Positions 12,501 through 23,998 of a stretch of DNA of 64,000 bases are shown here, piece by piece. The translations under genes and the position numbers were made by a program. A model generated the notes under the pieces. That model saw only the letters and a program-made list of their open reading frames with translations. It was not told the DNA's origin and ran no database searches. Source of the DNA: Angiostrongylus vasorum (lineage: Eukaryota; Nematoda; Chromadorea; Rhabditida; Metastrongylidae); the NCBI GenBank assembly GCA_018806985.1, contig JADANN010000433.1, positions 124,001 to 188,000 on the forward strand, in the 5' to 3' direction. Numbering within the stretch: the stretch's first letter is position 1; every line of letters starts with the position of its first letter.

Positions 12501-15500
12501 TTCACTAGCGCTATAATCTTTATTATGTTTTCTTTCATTGTGGTTTTACTACGGCAAAAGCCTCCTCCCTCTGTGGTGATCAAATTTTGGATGGTCCGAT
12601 GAGGAAAAAGGTAGACAAATGTCTAAAATCGACGGTCCAGCTTCAAGAGTTCTGCATGCCAAAGCACATTTTCGGATTCGTAGATATTTTAGTACTTGAA
12701 AAATGTTAAAATAAAAGCAAGAGTTTGTAAAATAAAAGTGCAAATAGAAAGCTAAAATTGTGATTTCAACTACAGCGTCAGCTTAACTGGGTTCAATGCC
12801 GATTTGGGCTCCCAGATCAATCCTGTTGACGGATGATTGCTGATAGCACTGATCGATTGAGAACTACTTGAGAGACAGAGAAACGAAGGCCCCGCATAGT
12901 GTGGTGGTGAGCACGTTAACCTCCGTAAAGAGTAATAGCGCGTTCGTTCATCATCGCAGACATCTGTGGCCCGGAGTTTTGCAAATATCGCAGCACCGTT
13001 GCTTTTGTTTGAACAATGGTTTCTTGTCTTGAGATGTTCAGATTGACGAGTCTTTACCGTGTTAGTAGCGAAAGGACTAGATGTCTCTTTAATGAAAGTG
13101 TAGCAAAGGAAAAAGTCGTTTATTTTATGTTTTGCATGCCGAATCTTCGTACCCACTACGCCGGTGTAAGCACGTCTTGAATTCGAATCGTTTTTTTTCG
13201 CTTGCGTTCTTCGAACTTTTCGCGTGTTGGTTTGGCTGGTGTCTTCTCTATAATTACCGGTGAATGGTATTTAAGCCGATTTTCGCTAGAGTCCTGGAAC
13301 AGCCTAACCGAGAATATCCATTCCGGTTGCAATGAGAGAACTGCTCCTAATCAAATCTGGAGCCAATTTCTCGACTCCGGAGGGATGGGAGGTTTAATGA
13401 GCCCCTAAACGAAGAGCAGCGTCGCTACCACTGCTCTACCTGACCCCCTGCAGCAAGGAATATTAAGCCTTAATGGAAGTTTGGAATTACATTCATGCTT
13501 CGGTTACAATAGCTGCCCGGTAGTGAACCGCTGGTTATGAGGGAGAAGTACTGCGTGCAGTGAATCCGCTATGAAATATGACCAAAAAAAAGCAAAAACA
13601 CCATGAAAAGGAGTGCATGGGCTTGCAGATCGGGCAATTATCTAGCTAAATGAAGCTTAGGAAGTCGGCTACCGATTAACAGTGATTTTGCTTTTTTCTG
13701 ACGGTTTATTTAAAAAAATAATCTCTTTGTTTTTCTACCACTACTTGTTTTATTTGTTACCTATAATTTGTTAAAATTTAAAATGATAATTACATAGGCT
13801 TGGCGATGAGTCGCTTCTACTTAAAAGCAAAAAAAGTAATGGCAGATGATCTGAGCACCCAAGAAGAGCTTGATGACTTGAAAGGTTGGCTCAGAGACAA
13901 AAAGAACTGTTTTGATACAACCATTGTTAACACTATTGTTATTATCATTAGTTATATAGCCTGTAAGTTGCCATGGTAAGCAAGGTTATGAGTTGTAAGC
14001 TATGGTCCAAAACCTTTTCAAGAGGTACCCACCCTCTTTTACATTTGTACATCGCGCCTGATTTTTTTATTGCATTGATAAAAAAATCCTGTTCAATCTC
14101 TTATCTGAGCGTAGCGGAAGAGATGAATGAATGTAGGATGAATAAGTGGATAAGTAATAAATAGTGGATAAATAATGCAGAATTGCCCAGATAAAGTTGC
14201 GCCACGAAAATATTGCTAATATTGACCTGAGTCCACGGATCTCCCTCATATAAGGGATCTCGAGCCGGTTAGTCGCGAGGCTATGTGGCTCGTCCCCAGG
14301 TGGCAGTAGGTCGTTAATCGCAGACCAAAAGCGATCTTTGCTTCCGAGACGCAGGTGGATCCAGGGTATGGACTCCCTGTTCCAGCTGCGCCGATTTGGC
14401 ACATACCTTCTGCTTCTGCTAGGCATATTCATGCATGCGTGTGTGGATGCGTTCTCGCTTATGCGGATTGTATTCTACGAGTCAATTCTGACCGAAAGCT
14501 TGCAATCAAGTGACAGGAGAGTAAATGAGAGGCGGTTAGGAGCCGCCTCCAATAAATAAGTTTCATGTCCACTCCACTCTAGGAGAGCCTGGCAAGCTAC
14601 CCGTGAGTATTCCCAAGCGCCACGTTCAGAGCCCAGGAAGCTCTACGTGGCTATCAAAATGCTTAAGACAGTAAAAAAAACAGGCCTCATTCCCCTGATC
14701 CCGAAAGATCCCCCCAATTCGGCAGCGTTGGGTAGGTTCGTCGTTTACGCGCCGTCATCAAGCTACAACGAAGAAGAAGTCGAAGCATTCTATATGGAAT
14801 CGGAGAAGTTCTACAGGGAAGACCACACATTCTTCCATACCATCATTGGAGATTTCAACGCCAAGATTAGGCCAAGAAGAACGTCTGAAGAACGTCAGTC
14901 ACATTGGGACCCACAGATTTGAATGGAACGAACAGGGTGGTGGCTATCTGAGTTTATGATGGAGACCAAGACCATCCATGATGACACGCAATTCCAGTAG
15001 CCCCACCCTCAACGCTGGACGTGGGAGTCTCTTAATGGAGAGTACTATAACGAAGTAGACCACATCGTAGTAAATAGAAGGTTTTGCCTAGCCGATGTCG
15101 ATGTTTTCCCAAAATTCTACACGGGACCAGACCACCGTCTCCTTCGTGCAAGATTCTATTTCTCGCGGAAAGGAGAAAAAGCCGCTAGATTCAAAACCCG
15201 AAGTCCCAGAACCATCGTAAACTGGGACTTATTCAACTCATTAGTCGGCTGTTGGGAAGATACGGATGTCGATGAAATCGAAGAAGAATACGATCGGCTC
15301 GTTCAGCATCTTCACGTTTGCGCAATGAAAGCTGAGAGTTCGAAAGTTACCAAGAGGATTTCTTGTCAAGAAACACTCTAGCTGATAGGCCAGCGTGGAA
15401 TCGCACCAGCAGAAAGCAAGCTCGAACTAACGTCCGAACTTGGAAAACAATGCAGACAGGCGATAAAAAAAAGATCTTAAAGAGAGAAGAGCAGTAGTAA

Positions 15501-17767
15501 TGGTCGAAGCTGCAGAGGCTGGGAAAAAGCATTCGCAAAACCCATCGAAGCTTCGTCAATTACAAGACCAAAATGATTGCACTCCGGCGCCCAGACGGAA
15601 CACTTGCAGCGTCCAGAAGGCAATGGAGAAAATTATTCACGAATACTACTCGGATCTCTTCGATAGCCACGTCACCTTCCGTCACATGAAATAAAGGAGG
15701 ATGGATATATTGCACCACCGGTTCTCCCTTCCGAAATCAGACATGCCATTTCGTCGGTGAAAAAATCGAACAGCACCAGGTCCGGACGGGATAAGACCAG
15801 AACACCTGAAGAACCTTCCGTCAATCCTCGTAAACACACTGGCTCGGCTCTTCACACGTTACCTATCCGAATGCAAGGATCCTACTCAGTGGAAGACCAG
15901 TAAGACCGTGTCATTCTTCAAGAAGGATGACCTACACGATATCGGCAACTATCGGCCAGTCTGCTTGCTGTCTGTCGTCTGCAAACTTTCCACTCAAGTC
16001 ATCCTAAACAGGATTGACAGAACGCTCGACGAGGTACAGCCATGTGAGCTAGCAGGGTTGCGAAAAGGATTTACTACGATGGACCACATCCACACGGCAA
16101 CAAGGCTCATTGAAGTATCGCGAAAGCACGAAAGACCGCTCTGTCTCACTTTCATCGATTTACAGAAGGCCTTTGATTCAGTTGAGACAGAAGCAGTCAC
16201 TGAAACCCTTGATAGTCAAGGAATCCCTACTCAGTACATGAAGATTCTTCGTGAGCTGTACAAAAATTTCACAACCAAGATATCACCATTCCACAACGAT
16301 ATTAACATTGACGTCAAAACAGCAGTTAAGCAAAGCGATGCCATCTCGCCAAAATTATTTACCGCCACCCTCCAGAACGTCATGCGAACATTTAAATGGG
16401 ATAATATGGGAGTGGAAATCGGTGGTCGGCAGTTACATCATCTTCGCTTTGCTGATGACATCGTCGTTATAATACCAAACATTAGCAAAGCGGAACGTAT
16501 GCTTGCCGACTTTGATAAAGCCTGTGGAAAGATCTGTCTTCGACTAAATATCACAAAAACGATCTTCATGAGGAATGGATTGGTATCGCATGCCCCATTC
16601 ACGCTCAACTGAACGAATGTCTCCGAATGTCCCAGTTATGTCCATCTAGGTCGGGAAATCAATATGATGAACGACTTAGCTCCACAGTTGACCAGAAGGA
16701 AACGAGTGTCTTGGGAGCTTTCAAGAGTATCGAGGACGTAGTGAGGAGAACAAAAAACATCTGACTCCGTGCCCATCTTTTCGACTCAACGTTAATTCCT
16801 GCCCCCACGTTTGCATCAGAAACCTTGTCGCCGCATAAGCATGATGAAAAATCACTCAGCGTTTTCAAACGCGCAGTAGAAAAAAAAGGATGCTAGGAGT
16901 ACCCCGTTTCACGCAAGCCAAGCATGAGATCCGAATCTCCGACCTGCGTCAACGGTCAAGAGTCAACGATGCCGTTCTGTAGGCTTAACAGTCGAAGATA
17001 AGGTGGACCAGAGATGTAATGCGTTTGAATGACAACCGATGGACAAGAGCCGTTAGTGACTGGATTCCTCGGGATGTCTAACGTACTGCTGGAAGACCAT
17101 CGATCCGGTGGTCAGAGTTCTTCACAAAGAGCCTTGAAGAGAGATATGATGCTCGACGAGTCCCTAGAGCGAGCAGAACCCACTGGGCTCTCTTGCACGC
17201 GACAGGGGAAAAATGGAAGACTTACTGGCGCCCGCTCGAGTCACTTGACGATCAACGGGACTACAGTCACGTGACACAGATGATTGACCTGAGTGACATT
17301 TTTCCATAGGATTATGCATTTCGCAAAAGCCGAGTAACTATACAGACGGAGGAACAAAAGTACTGTCCCGGATGCGTCCCTTGTTCATCATAGTTTCGCT
17401 CTTTCATAAGCAGATAGGAAGAAAGTTGTCTTTAAATAGCTCGCTGGCCAAAGATTGCTAAAACTGTCACCTAATCAGCAGTTTACAGAGTCCGTATCTA
17501 ATTTTCGTCATCTCTCGACATTGTTCTCGTGAAATTAAAATTTTAATCCACATCTTTTTTTACTTAGCGCATAACAAGGCTACACTGAGTCGATTGTTCG
17601 ACCAGATCCAACTGAATATTCAATGGAGAGGCCTGAACGAAGGGCCGCTACAACAGCAGCTTAAAGACTGGGGCAAGAAGCCTGGAGGGACGACCGTTGG
17701 CGTAGGGGCCGTCATCATGAATAACAAATGTCTCTGTTTTCTCTTTCATATTTTCGGCCCTCAATAA
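6591..17767 (+). CDS. M1-family aminopeptidase, C-terminal half (ERAP1_C-like), seven exons
   Basis: Exons read by eye: about 6,591-6,661; 8,563-8,670; 8,744-8,838; 9,850-9,944; 10,234-10,393; 13,798-13,925; 17,568-17,767. M1 enzymes remove N-terminal residues; the last half is a helical ERAP1_C-like cap. The order fits that cap: [15 protein letters not shown], then [17 protein letters not shown], then [19 protein letters not shown], then [19 protein letters not shown], then [20 protein letters not shown], then [18 protein letters not shown], then [20 protein letters not shown] and a stop at 17,765. Phases close at the 6,661/8,563 and 9,944/10,234 junctions. They do not close between 8,670 and 8,744, and at least one cap exon between 10.4 and 13.8 kb was not found. 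The catalytic half (GAMEN, HExxH) is not in the window. The first exon start is uncertain and a stop lies just upstream of it. It could be a live gene whose 5' half lies left of the window, or a damaged copy. Confidence 0.68.
6662..8160. other. Intron of the aminopeptidase, no other gene seen
   Basis: The donor GTAGCT follows the codon ACG at 6,659-6,661. A short element end at about 7,268-7,300 (GAGCTTACACGAGGTTG) matches the fold-back repeat at 39.3 kb. Nothing else is recognised. Confidence 0.4.
8170..8513 (-). repeat. SINE family B
   Basis: On the minus strand the tRNA-like head lies near 8,513-8,455 (GTGTAGTGCACTGGTCGGAG), followed by the usual body with TGTATGGGAGGATGGCAGCA and TCGATACATCGGTAGGCC, and the tail with AGAGTTGATCAAAGCCGAGAG. 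It sits in an aminopeptidase intron about 50 bp before the exon at 8,563. Confidence 0.7.
9381..9600 (+). repeat. SINE family A with a fold-back 5' end
   Basis: The first 70 bases are an inverted family A tail (TTTTTAACGGCAGGG, ATATTGCGAAATATAACTTC). They are joined to a forward head-body (GGGCCCGCATGGTGTGGTTG, GCGTTCGTTCCCCACCGCAG, TTCTGCAAATATCTCAGC). This head-to-tail inversion suggests an insertion into, or a rearrangement with, another copy. Confidence 0.65.
10672..10960 (+). repeat. SINE family B, well preserved
   Basis: The head is GGCGCGTGTGTCGCAGTGG with the B-box-like GTGGGATTGATCC. The body is intact (GTATCAGACTTGTCTGGGAG, ATTGTAAGGACCAGATATGC), as is the tail (GATTGATCAGCGCCAAGAGC, CTTTTTATCC). 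It lies in an aminopeptidase intron. Confidence 0.75.
11031..11344 (+). CDS. Unidentified exon with cysteines and a dibasic site
   Basis: An open exon follows a good acceptor (ATAAATTCAG) and runs to TGA at 11,342-11,344, giving about 104 codons with no internal stop. It reads [17 protein letters not shown] at the start, then a [10 protein letters not shown] block, an acidic stretch, and near the end HRTRR followed by [17 protein letters not shown] do not recognise a family. The dibasic RR before an SFDSF-type segment faintly recalls nematode neuropeptide precursors, but only one such segment is present. It lies on the same strand inside an aminopeptidase intron, so it would be the last exon of a nested gene, an alternative 3' exon or a chance frame. 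No upstream partner exon was found. Confidence 0.3.
12763..13005 (+). repeat. SINE family A, long form
   Basis: This copy includes the leading segment (TCAGCTTAACTGGGTTCAAT, TTGACGGATGATTGCTGATA) before the tRNA-like head (GTGTGGTGGTGAGCACG, GCGCGTTCGTTCATCATC) and the body ending CTGTGGCCCGGAGTTTTGC. Similar long forms occur at 35.7 and 36.65 kb. Confidence 0.7.
13140..13446 (-). repeat. Repeat family C (SINE-like), copy 1
   Basis: The minus-strand end carries a tRNA-like head (GGTAGAGCAGTGGTAGCGAC near 13,440). Further in are TCCGGAGTCGAGAAATTGG and CCAGGACTCTAGCGAAAAT. The order of blocks matches 41,440-41,790 and 54,290-54,640, so this is a third dispersed family of about 300-350 bp. Confidence 0.5.
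14180..14560 (+). repeat. Repeat-like segment 5' of the RTE LINE
   Basis: Just upstream of the plus-strand LINE, the block ATGCGGATTGTATTCTACGA and a following TTGCAATC-AGTGAC match the reverse complement of 3,180-3,245. There the block lies 3' of the other LINE copy. A short inverted GGCGGTTAGGAGCCGCC follows at about 14,531-14,548. It is either a shared flanking repeat or the tail of a truncated earlier LINE copy. Confidence 0.4.
14640..17300 (+). mobile_element. RTE-type non-LTR retrotransposon, decayed
   Basis: Order on the plus strand: the endonuclease at 14,647-14,922 ([19 protein letters not shown], then the GDFNAKI catalytic motif), a linker to 15,700 with several frame breaks, then one long RT frame at 15,908-16,612 of 234 codons. 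The RT frame has [26 protein letters not shown] and [16 protein letters not shown]. An RTE C-terminal region runs to about 17,270. The RT frame is the longest intact LINE frame in the window, but the whole element is interrupted and not autonomous. It lies sense-oriented in the last recognised intron of the aminopeptidase gene, whose final exon starts 270 bp further on. Confidence 0.87.
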
Positions 17768-18124
17768 CCTTGTGATAATCACGATTCTCCCTGCTTTTTT
17801 TATCGACTTTGCTCTCATTTCTCCACACCGATGTACCTTCCCACTCCAAAATACTCGTTATCAGGGCTGCTACTCGTGATTTGTTCAGCATGTGGTTTAT
17901 TTTCACAAACGTGAATAAAGATTTTGTATAGACTTCTTCTTCATGAATGGAATTGATGGGATCAAACTCTACCGCTAGGAAGGGAAAACCAAATGATGGG
18001 ATTGGATAGCCTGAGCGAAAATCAATTTAGGCATTTCATCACGTGGGAATCACTATTTATCTACAAATTTCCTAAGTAAAAAATAGTGCTATGAACTGAA
18101 ATGATTCCCTAAACCCTCACTTAT

Positions 18125-18510
18125 ATGATGAAAATATTTATGTCAACATTATGCAACCACAATGATGCTGAGATATTTGGAAAACTACGGACCGCAGGTG
18201 TCTGCGGTTGGGAACGAACACCCTATTACCATTACAAGGGGGTAACTTCTTCACCACCACTCCAGTGCCGGTCCTTCATTTGGCCTGTCTCTCTGCTAGT
18301 TTTCTATCGATCTGTGCTATCACAATCACCCTGCCAAGGCTATTGGTCTTGGCAGCCCAAATTGGCATTGAACCCAGTTAAGTTGAGGCTCTAGTTGAAA
18401 TTACAAAATTAACTTTTTATTCGCTGCCTTCTACAATTTTTGATGGCAAACTGTTATGCGAAATACAGGTGTCTGCGGTGGAAAAGAACGCGCTATTAGC
18501 CTTTCCGTGG
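18125..18510 (-). repeat. SINE family A, two fragments
   Basis: On the minus strand the body (CCGCAGACACCTGCGGTCCG, ATATCTCAGCATCATTG) and head appear at 18,160-18,310, with the leading segment up to about 18,400. A second shorter inverted piece of the same family (GTGTCTGCGGTGGAAAAGAA) runs to about 18,510. Confidence 0.65.
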
Positions 18511-18954
18511 GCTCAGCTGGTTCAGCCTGTCAATGTTGTTAACATGGACTGCGGCAGCAAGGCTCGGCAAACTTGTCTTTCTCAATAACTTTTTCGAAAC
18601 ATCTGGGATTTCTTGCACCCATTTACTTGGAAATTTCTCGGTGACTTTGCAAGGATCCTTAGGTACTCTTCTTCAGTACTGCCAACGGCGGTATTCTTCC
18701 ACATAGCAGGTTAAAATAATACGGAGTTCGCGGAGTTCAAAGCGTGGATTAACAGAAGTTCAGCATTTTCATGGAAAACATAAATTTGCCAACAAGTTTC
18801 GTCAAATCTTCTCAGGAACTGGTTCTTATTCGTTTGGAGCGAAATCTCTCTAAAAGACTGGTGCTGATTGAGGAAAAAAGGCAAATGTTGATGAGGAATC
18901 GTTAGATGTCTTCTGGCCTTCTCTGTCACGTAAAGGCTAAAACACTAAACCTTG

Positions 18955-19075
18955 TTTCCCTTTGTTCAGCAATCGCGAGGTTTACGACAACCTGAACATT
19001 TTTGATTGCTGAACAAGAAGACGACGCATTCATATTACTATGCTGAGGTTAAAAGAAAGTCGATCCTAGGAACTA
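18955..19075 (-). mobile_element. Penelope-like element terminus, inverted pair
   Basis: Two oppositely oriented copies of the terminal motif lie next to each other (TTGTTCAGCAATCGCGAGG and GATTGCTGAACAAGAAGAC). They are followed by GCTGAGGTTAAAAGAAAGTC, the reverse of the element-end consensus. Nothing coding remains. Confidence 0.45.
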
Positions 19076-19689
19076 AACCGTTTGTAAATGATGGCTGAGT
19101 GAAGCACGGAAGTATTTGTTGGCGCCCACCACTGCGACTGTCTTCATTGAACTTCCACTTATAACTGCGCAATTAGCAGTTAACGCTCCGAAAGAGAAGT
19201 AATCGTATAAAATGGTTGCAAATATTTCAATCCAGTGAGAATTTGGTGATTGGCTCTCTGGAAAATCGTGGGGTGTCCGACTGAGTTATTTTTGGGTGAA
19301 AGCACCGCTTGGTATTTGCGGTGAGCAGATGGCAGTAAAAACGTCTCCAGTATTCGTGGACATCCTTCGGAGAGGGTCATCGTTGATGGTAATGAAAGTT
19401 ATGGTTGACCTCTTGACAGAATGCCGACGGATACAACCCGAATAGTGCGAGAAGGGGATTTATAGAGGATATTAAAAGGTCACCTGGGTTGACTGCTAAG
19501 GCTACTATTACTTCTTCATTTTCACTGTTTTTCTCTTCTCTGATTGATGGAAAGTTTGATTTACTTTCGTGTAGATTGCGTCTTGGCAAAAACAATTCCA
19601 ATGGATAGCCAAACATCTCTTGTGAAGCCCTGAAGGGAAATCGTGGGCATTTCAAATGCCAATTGTCATGTGTGTCTCCAACTTTTTGT

Positions 19690-20990
19690 TTACTATTCTT
19701 TCCTAACAATGGATTCCATCTCCATGGAGCACAGCTTTTCCACGCCACCCAAAATCAGCATACCACACACTGCGTAGTTCAACATTTCCGACATTCGATT
19801 GGTTTCCTTACCTACATAATCAACGGAGCCCTCCAAACTTCTTGCGTGTAGCTTCTATTGTTGCTACGGATTTTTAAGCTTCACGACTCTAATTGAATGA
19901 CGGTCGAATCGATTCTCTCCGGATTCTGAGACAGCTTTTCTTATGTGAACTGAGAAAAATGAGTTTTCCCTATACAAGTCTGGTACAGAGTTTAGATCTC
20001 GGAGGAGCGGTAGACATGGTAGGCCCAGGGTATAATCGAGCCAGTGCCTGGGTAAGTTGGGCCGTTAACGTAATGAACGGGATCACCACCACTGCGTTAC
20101 CCCCCGCCCTGTTCAGCATAACACTCAATATTAATGTTAATGTCACAAGTTCAGTAGTTACCATCCACAAGTGAAGTACACTCAGCTTACATGTTGCAAG
20201 AAGTGATCATAACGCCGTGCGACAAACTATGCAGTACGTCACCAACCGACATCAATTGAATTTAGCAGTGCCCCGAAAGTATCTTGAATATTATCAAAAG
20301 TGAATGAACACTTCTCACAATAAAAAAATAAGACTGTGAAAGAGATGAATGTCGGTAATCAATTCAACATAGTAAGATTGTAAGAAGGGCGCTTTAAATG
20401 AATCTACTGGTAAAACAACACTCACATTAAGCATATGATGACATAGATGATGAACATATACCCAATTACGCTAATAGTCGGAACTACTATGTAGAATATC
20501 TGTTGCACAATTGGAAAGCAGACAGAATGCATTGCGGTGACTGGAAACATCGTCCTCAAGAATGGATGGATAACCGAACTAACCGAAAACAGTGATGACT
20601 GTCGATCACGAAAGCATAAGGAGAAATCGGAAATGGTTGGATAGTGGTTACTTCTGCAGTTGCTTCATTTTCCACTAGTCCAAAAAGGCAAGTGTTGCCA
20701 ACTGTTTCGCGTATTATGTTTAACTTCAAGCAAAAGTCCTCGTTTTCACGCGGTTTCCTGGTTTTCAGTGACAGAATAACGTATGCGTTAGTAGGATCTC
20801 CATCGGTACCGTAGAAACTGAAAACTGTTATAGTTTTTAAGAGTTTGTAAGTCAATAAAAAACATGAAAATAAAAGCGTACATGAATATTGGAAAATCAG
20901 AGGAAACGTTTTGCTTACCTGAAATGATGTGAACGCAGAATCTGTTTTTTCTCAATGACGAAACTATGATTATAACTAAAATCGCCATAT
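19690..20990 (-). CDS. Candidate multi-pass membrane protein gene
   Basis: Four separate minus-strand exons with plausible splice sites each hold a hydrophobic stretch. 20,988-20,919 starts MAILVIIIVSSL and ends at a GTAAGC donor. 20,855-20,600 is an extracellular-looking stretch with a few cysteines (TDGDPTNAYVILSLKTRK). 20,545-20,424 encodes QIFYIVVPTISVIGYMFIIY before GTGAGT. 20,195-20,105 encodes LVTLTLILSVML before GTAACG. About 19,815-19,699 encodes MLNYAVCGMLILGGVEKLC and a stop. I cannot name the family. Reading frames between exons 1 and 2 do not join cleanly, so one exon or one base is wrong. It could be a receptor-like protein, or several chance frames. Confidence 0.3.
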
Positions 20991-21425
20991 AATCGATGCA
21001 ATGAAACCTTTTCTATTCAAGCCGAGTTGATAAAATGAAAGAAGGGCCACTAGCGTGAAAGACTACGAAAAGTTGTGCTCTGTTCTTGACGAATTTCACG
21101 CTATCAGTCTTAAAAAACCCTTAGAAGGAAAAAAGAAACTAACGGCACCACTTACTATGAACCAACGAGTACTATCACAATTTTTTTTTACACATTTTCG
21201 ATAAAACTTAGTAGCTGCAGTAGAAAACAGGACATTTTTTCGGTGATAAGATAATTGCTTTAAAGCTCTAGAGCGCTACAGTGGCCGTCGGCAATAACGA
21301 GTTACATTTTTTTGCAGTCATTAATGGTACTGGGATGATTTTTTGCACTCGGTGGAATTGAAAATAATTTTAGCAACGTTAAGCTATTAGCGTTTGCCTT
21401 AACACAAGCAGGCTATATTGCCTTT
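20990..21425. other. Unassigned stretch
   Basis: AT-rich sequence with no open frame, splice pattern or repeat that I recognise. Confidence 0.4.
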
Positions 21426-21429
21426 TAAT

Positions 21430-21765
21430 ATTAGATCTGCAATTGTAGAAGTTGAAACATGTGAGAGCCTTTAAAAGGACGAAGGTTAAAACTCTCAGCG
21501 TTGAGCAATCCCCTGAGGGATGCAATATGCATTCAACTTCACCAAGCATCGTTGAAGGTAACTGAATGCATATCTGGCCTTTACAATGGGTAGCGATGAT
21601 CTACCGATGTATCGTGTTAGCGCTGCTTTCCTTCCTTACTGGTCTGGTACCACCTTGCTGAACCCCGGAGTGATGGTGGGCTTGGTGGCGTTGGGGGTGC
21701 AGGATCGCAGGACCTTGTGCCTTAAACACCACCTTTAACCACTGCGCTACAGGCGCCTGAAAAGA
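21430..21765 (-). repeat. SINE family B
   Basis: On the minus strand the head is GTAGCGCAGTGGTTAAAGG, followed by the body with GGTACCAGACCAGTAAGGA and CGATACATCGGTAGATC, and the tail with GATTGCTCAACGCTGAGAG. Confidence 0.65.
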
Positions 21766-22365
21766 GTAGAAAACGCAGTCATTTATGCATTTACATGTGC
21801 TTATCTATACCCATCTGACAAGATCTATATACTCTGTCGAAGAACCTAAATTTGCCTACAAAGAGGATTAAAATCTCGATGATGAAGTAGAAATGAGCTC
21901 TAGAAATGATTGGTGGCCTTTGATGATCAATGACAGCCTTTTGTGGATAGATAACTTTTGCCTCGATGTATAGAACTGACACGTTCATTTTTCACGACTA
22001 GTACTTGATGGGTGAATGTGAATCGACAGCTATTCGTTGCAGAAGATGAACAGGAAAGTTGCTGACGAGATGAAAAACTGTTTCATTCATTGGTCTCTGC
22101 CCTAGGATCATGGGTACAGTGCCATAGTCGAGGAGTAATTGGAATTTGAAGCCTTCTCTTGTATTCCATTCGACTGTAGTCTTTATTATAATGAGAGAAA
22201 GAGAGATACATTTCAAAGTCTGTTTGCAAACATTAATTTTCCAAGAACGCACTGTGTAAGAGAAAGGATAGGATATGCAGCATTAAACAGCTAATAGGGC
22301 TTATCAACAAGAACCACAGTAGAATATTCAGGCTTGAAATGCTCATATAAAGCATAACATACAAA

Positions 22366-22610
22366 GAGTTCAGCGTTGACCCACGCTTGAACCAATCCTT
22401 CCACTTCATCAACCATCGATTAGAGGTGATTGAATGTATGTCTCACTTACACGGTGATTTATGGTGTTTACCGATACATGAGGTTAGAGATGCTATCCGC
22501 TGAGACGAATTTGGCGCAATCTGCTGACGTCGTAGTGGTGGAAGTCCTAGTGAGAATAGGATGAAGGAGCGATCCAATGACTATGTTTGTGCGTTACACG
22601 CTTCTCTAGA
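22366..22610 (-). repeat. SINE family B, old copy
   Basis: A diverged minus-strand copy, with the head near 22,605, the body (CTCATGTATCGGTAAAC) and the tail (GTGGGTCAACGCTGAAC near 22,370). Confidence 0.5.
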
Positions 22611-23990
22611 ATGTTCGAATTTGTTGATAAATTCTGGTTCCGACTAGAAGTTAGATCGCTCTTCTGCAGAATAACCTACAGTAAGAGGAATACGGGCACA
22701 CGTTGTTCCAAGCATGCTCGAGAATTGACTACAATTACAGAACTTTGCTGTATAGTGTCACCAGTCATTCCACCACCAAAGATATGGTGACAATTTGGTG
22801 ATGAAGCTCATATTTAATTTGCAGTGTGAGATAAGAGTTTACTGTATCGGTACTTGGTACATCCATCTTCGGCTGTGGACATATCGCAGAGAAAACACCG
22901 ATTTTATCAGAAGTTTTTGGAGAAACAAAAAAGGGAGTTCGCAGGCAGGTCATGCACCGGAAGTTAGGATGACGTGAACAGCCAAACATAACGTGTGTAG
23001 TGTAATAGTGCTATCCCTTACAGAAAAAAAGACATTATCTCGACTCCGCTGTTCATGAAGAGTTCTCTCCATACTTCATCCCGCCCATCACATGGAATCT
23101 GCAACTAGAGGAAGCTAATCCTTACACAAGCATTTAGATGATGGCCTACAGAAGGATTAGTAAGGGTGTGTATATTCCTTTTTATTCATGATTAAATAAC
23201 TCTTTTTCTATCCAAGCTTTGGATTTTCCTGATGAGCGATTTAAGATGAAAGATGGCTACCTATTTATGCTAGATTCGAAATGAGATTGCCGCCACACCG
23301 TTGATCTCCTACGACGAAGTCAAATTTTCAAGCCCAGTTCTCATATCCACTGATTCTCAAAATCTCTGAAACATTCGTTCACGAAAAAGTGATCATGATT
23401 TGGAAATAGAATGAATCTTATACACTGATAAGCCCGCCAAATTCATATATGCATCTTGACGGATTTTTGTGGAAAGAAGGAATGTCGAGTAATTCTTTAT
23501 AGGATAGGGTAGCACATGGCGAGCAGTTGTAAATTCTCTGCCCTCCTTAGTTTTGTTTTTAAAACTACAATTGAGAAAGAATTTTTTGAACCTTTCTTTT
23601 ATCAAAGGCTAGCGCTCGTTGTGAGAGGTATTTTAAAATATGGAAATATTGTATTTTTTTCAGCGGTCTTCAGGGAAAATTGTCTTTGATTTTAATGCAA
23701 AGGGACGTGTAGAACGCTTAGCAAACATTTCTGGTTTCAATGAAGGAGTACGGTTTTGAGTGGTCTCATGGAGAATTTAGTACTGCAAGGTTATAGTAAG
23801 AGAAAACACTTCATTTTTTGGGCTGTACATTGTGTTTTAAAACATATCCTGAAATTACTTCATTTAGTCTCCCTCAGCGTTTCACTTGCGAAAAGCTGGT
23901 CAGACTCATGAACTTTCATCACGTCTAAAAACGCAGAACAAGAGTTTGCTGTTGTTTTTTGCGATAATTTTTGTAATTTACCTTTGTATT
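22611..23990. other. Unassigned stretch
   Basis: I recognise no gene or repeat in this 1.4 kb. Short frames such as 23,393-23,605 (-) lack supporting motifs or splice context. Confidence 0.4.
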
Positions 23991-23998
23991 CCCGTTAT

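Noticed and set aside
19893..20174. 93-codon plus-strand frame
   Set aside because: It lies opposite the candidate membrane-protein exon. Composition and splice signals favour the minus strand.
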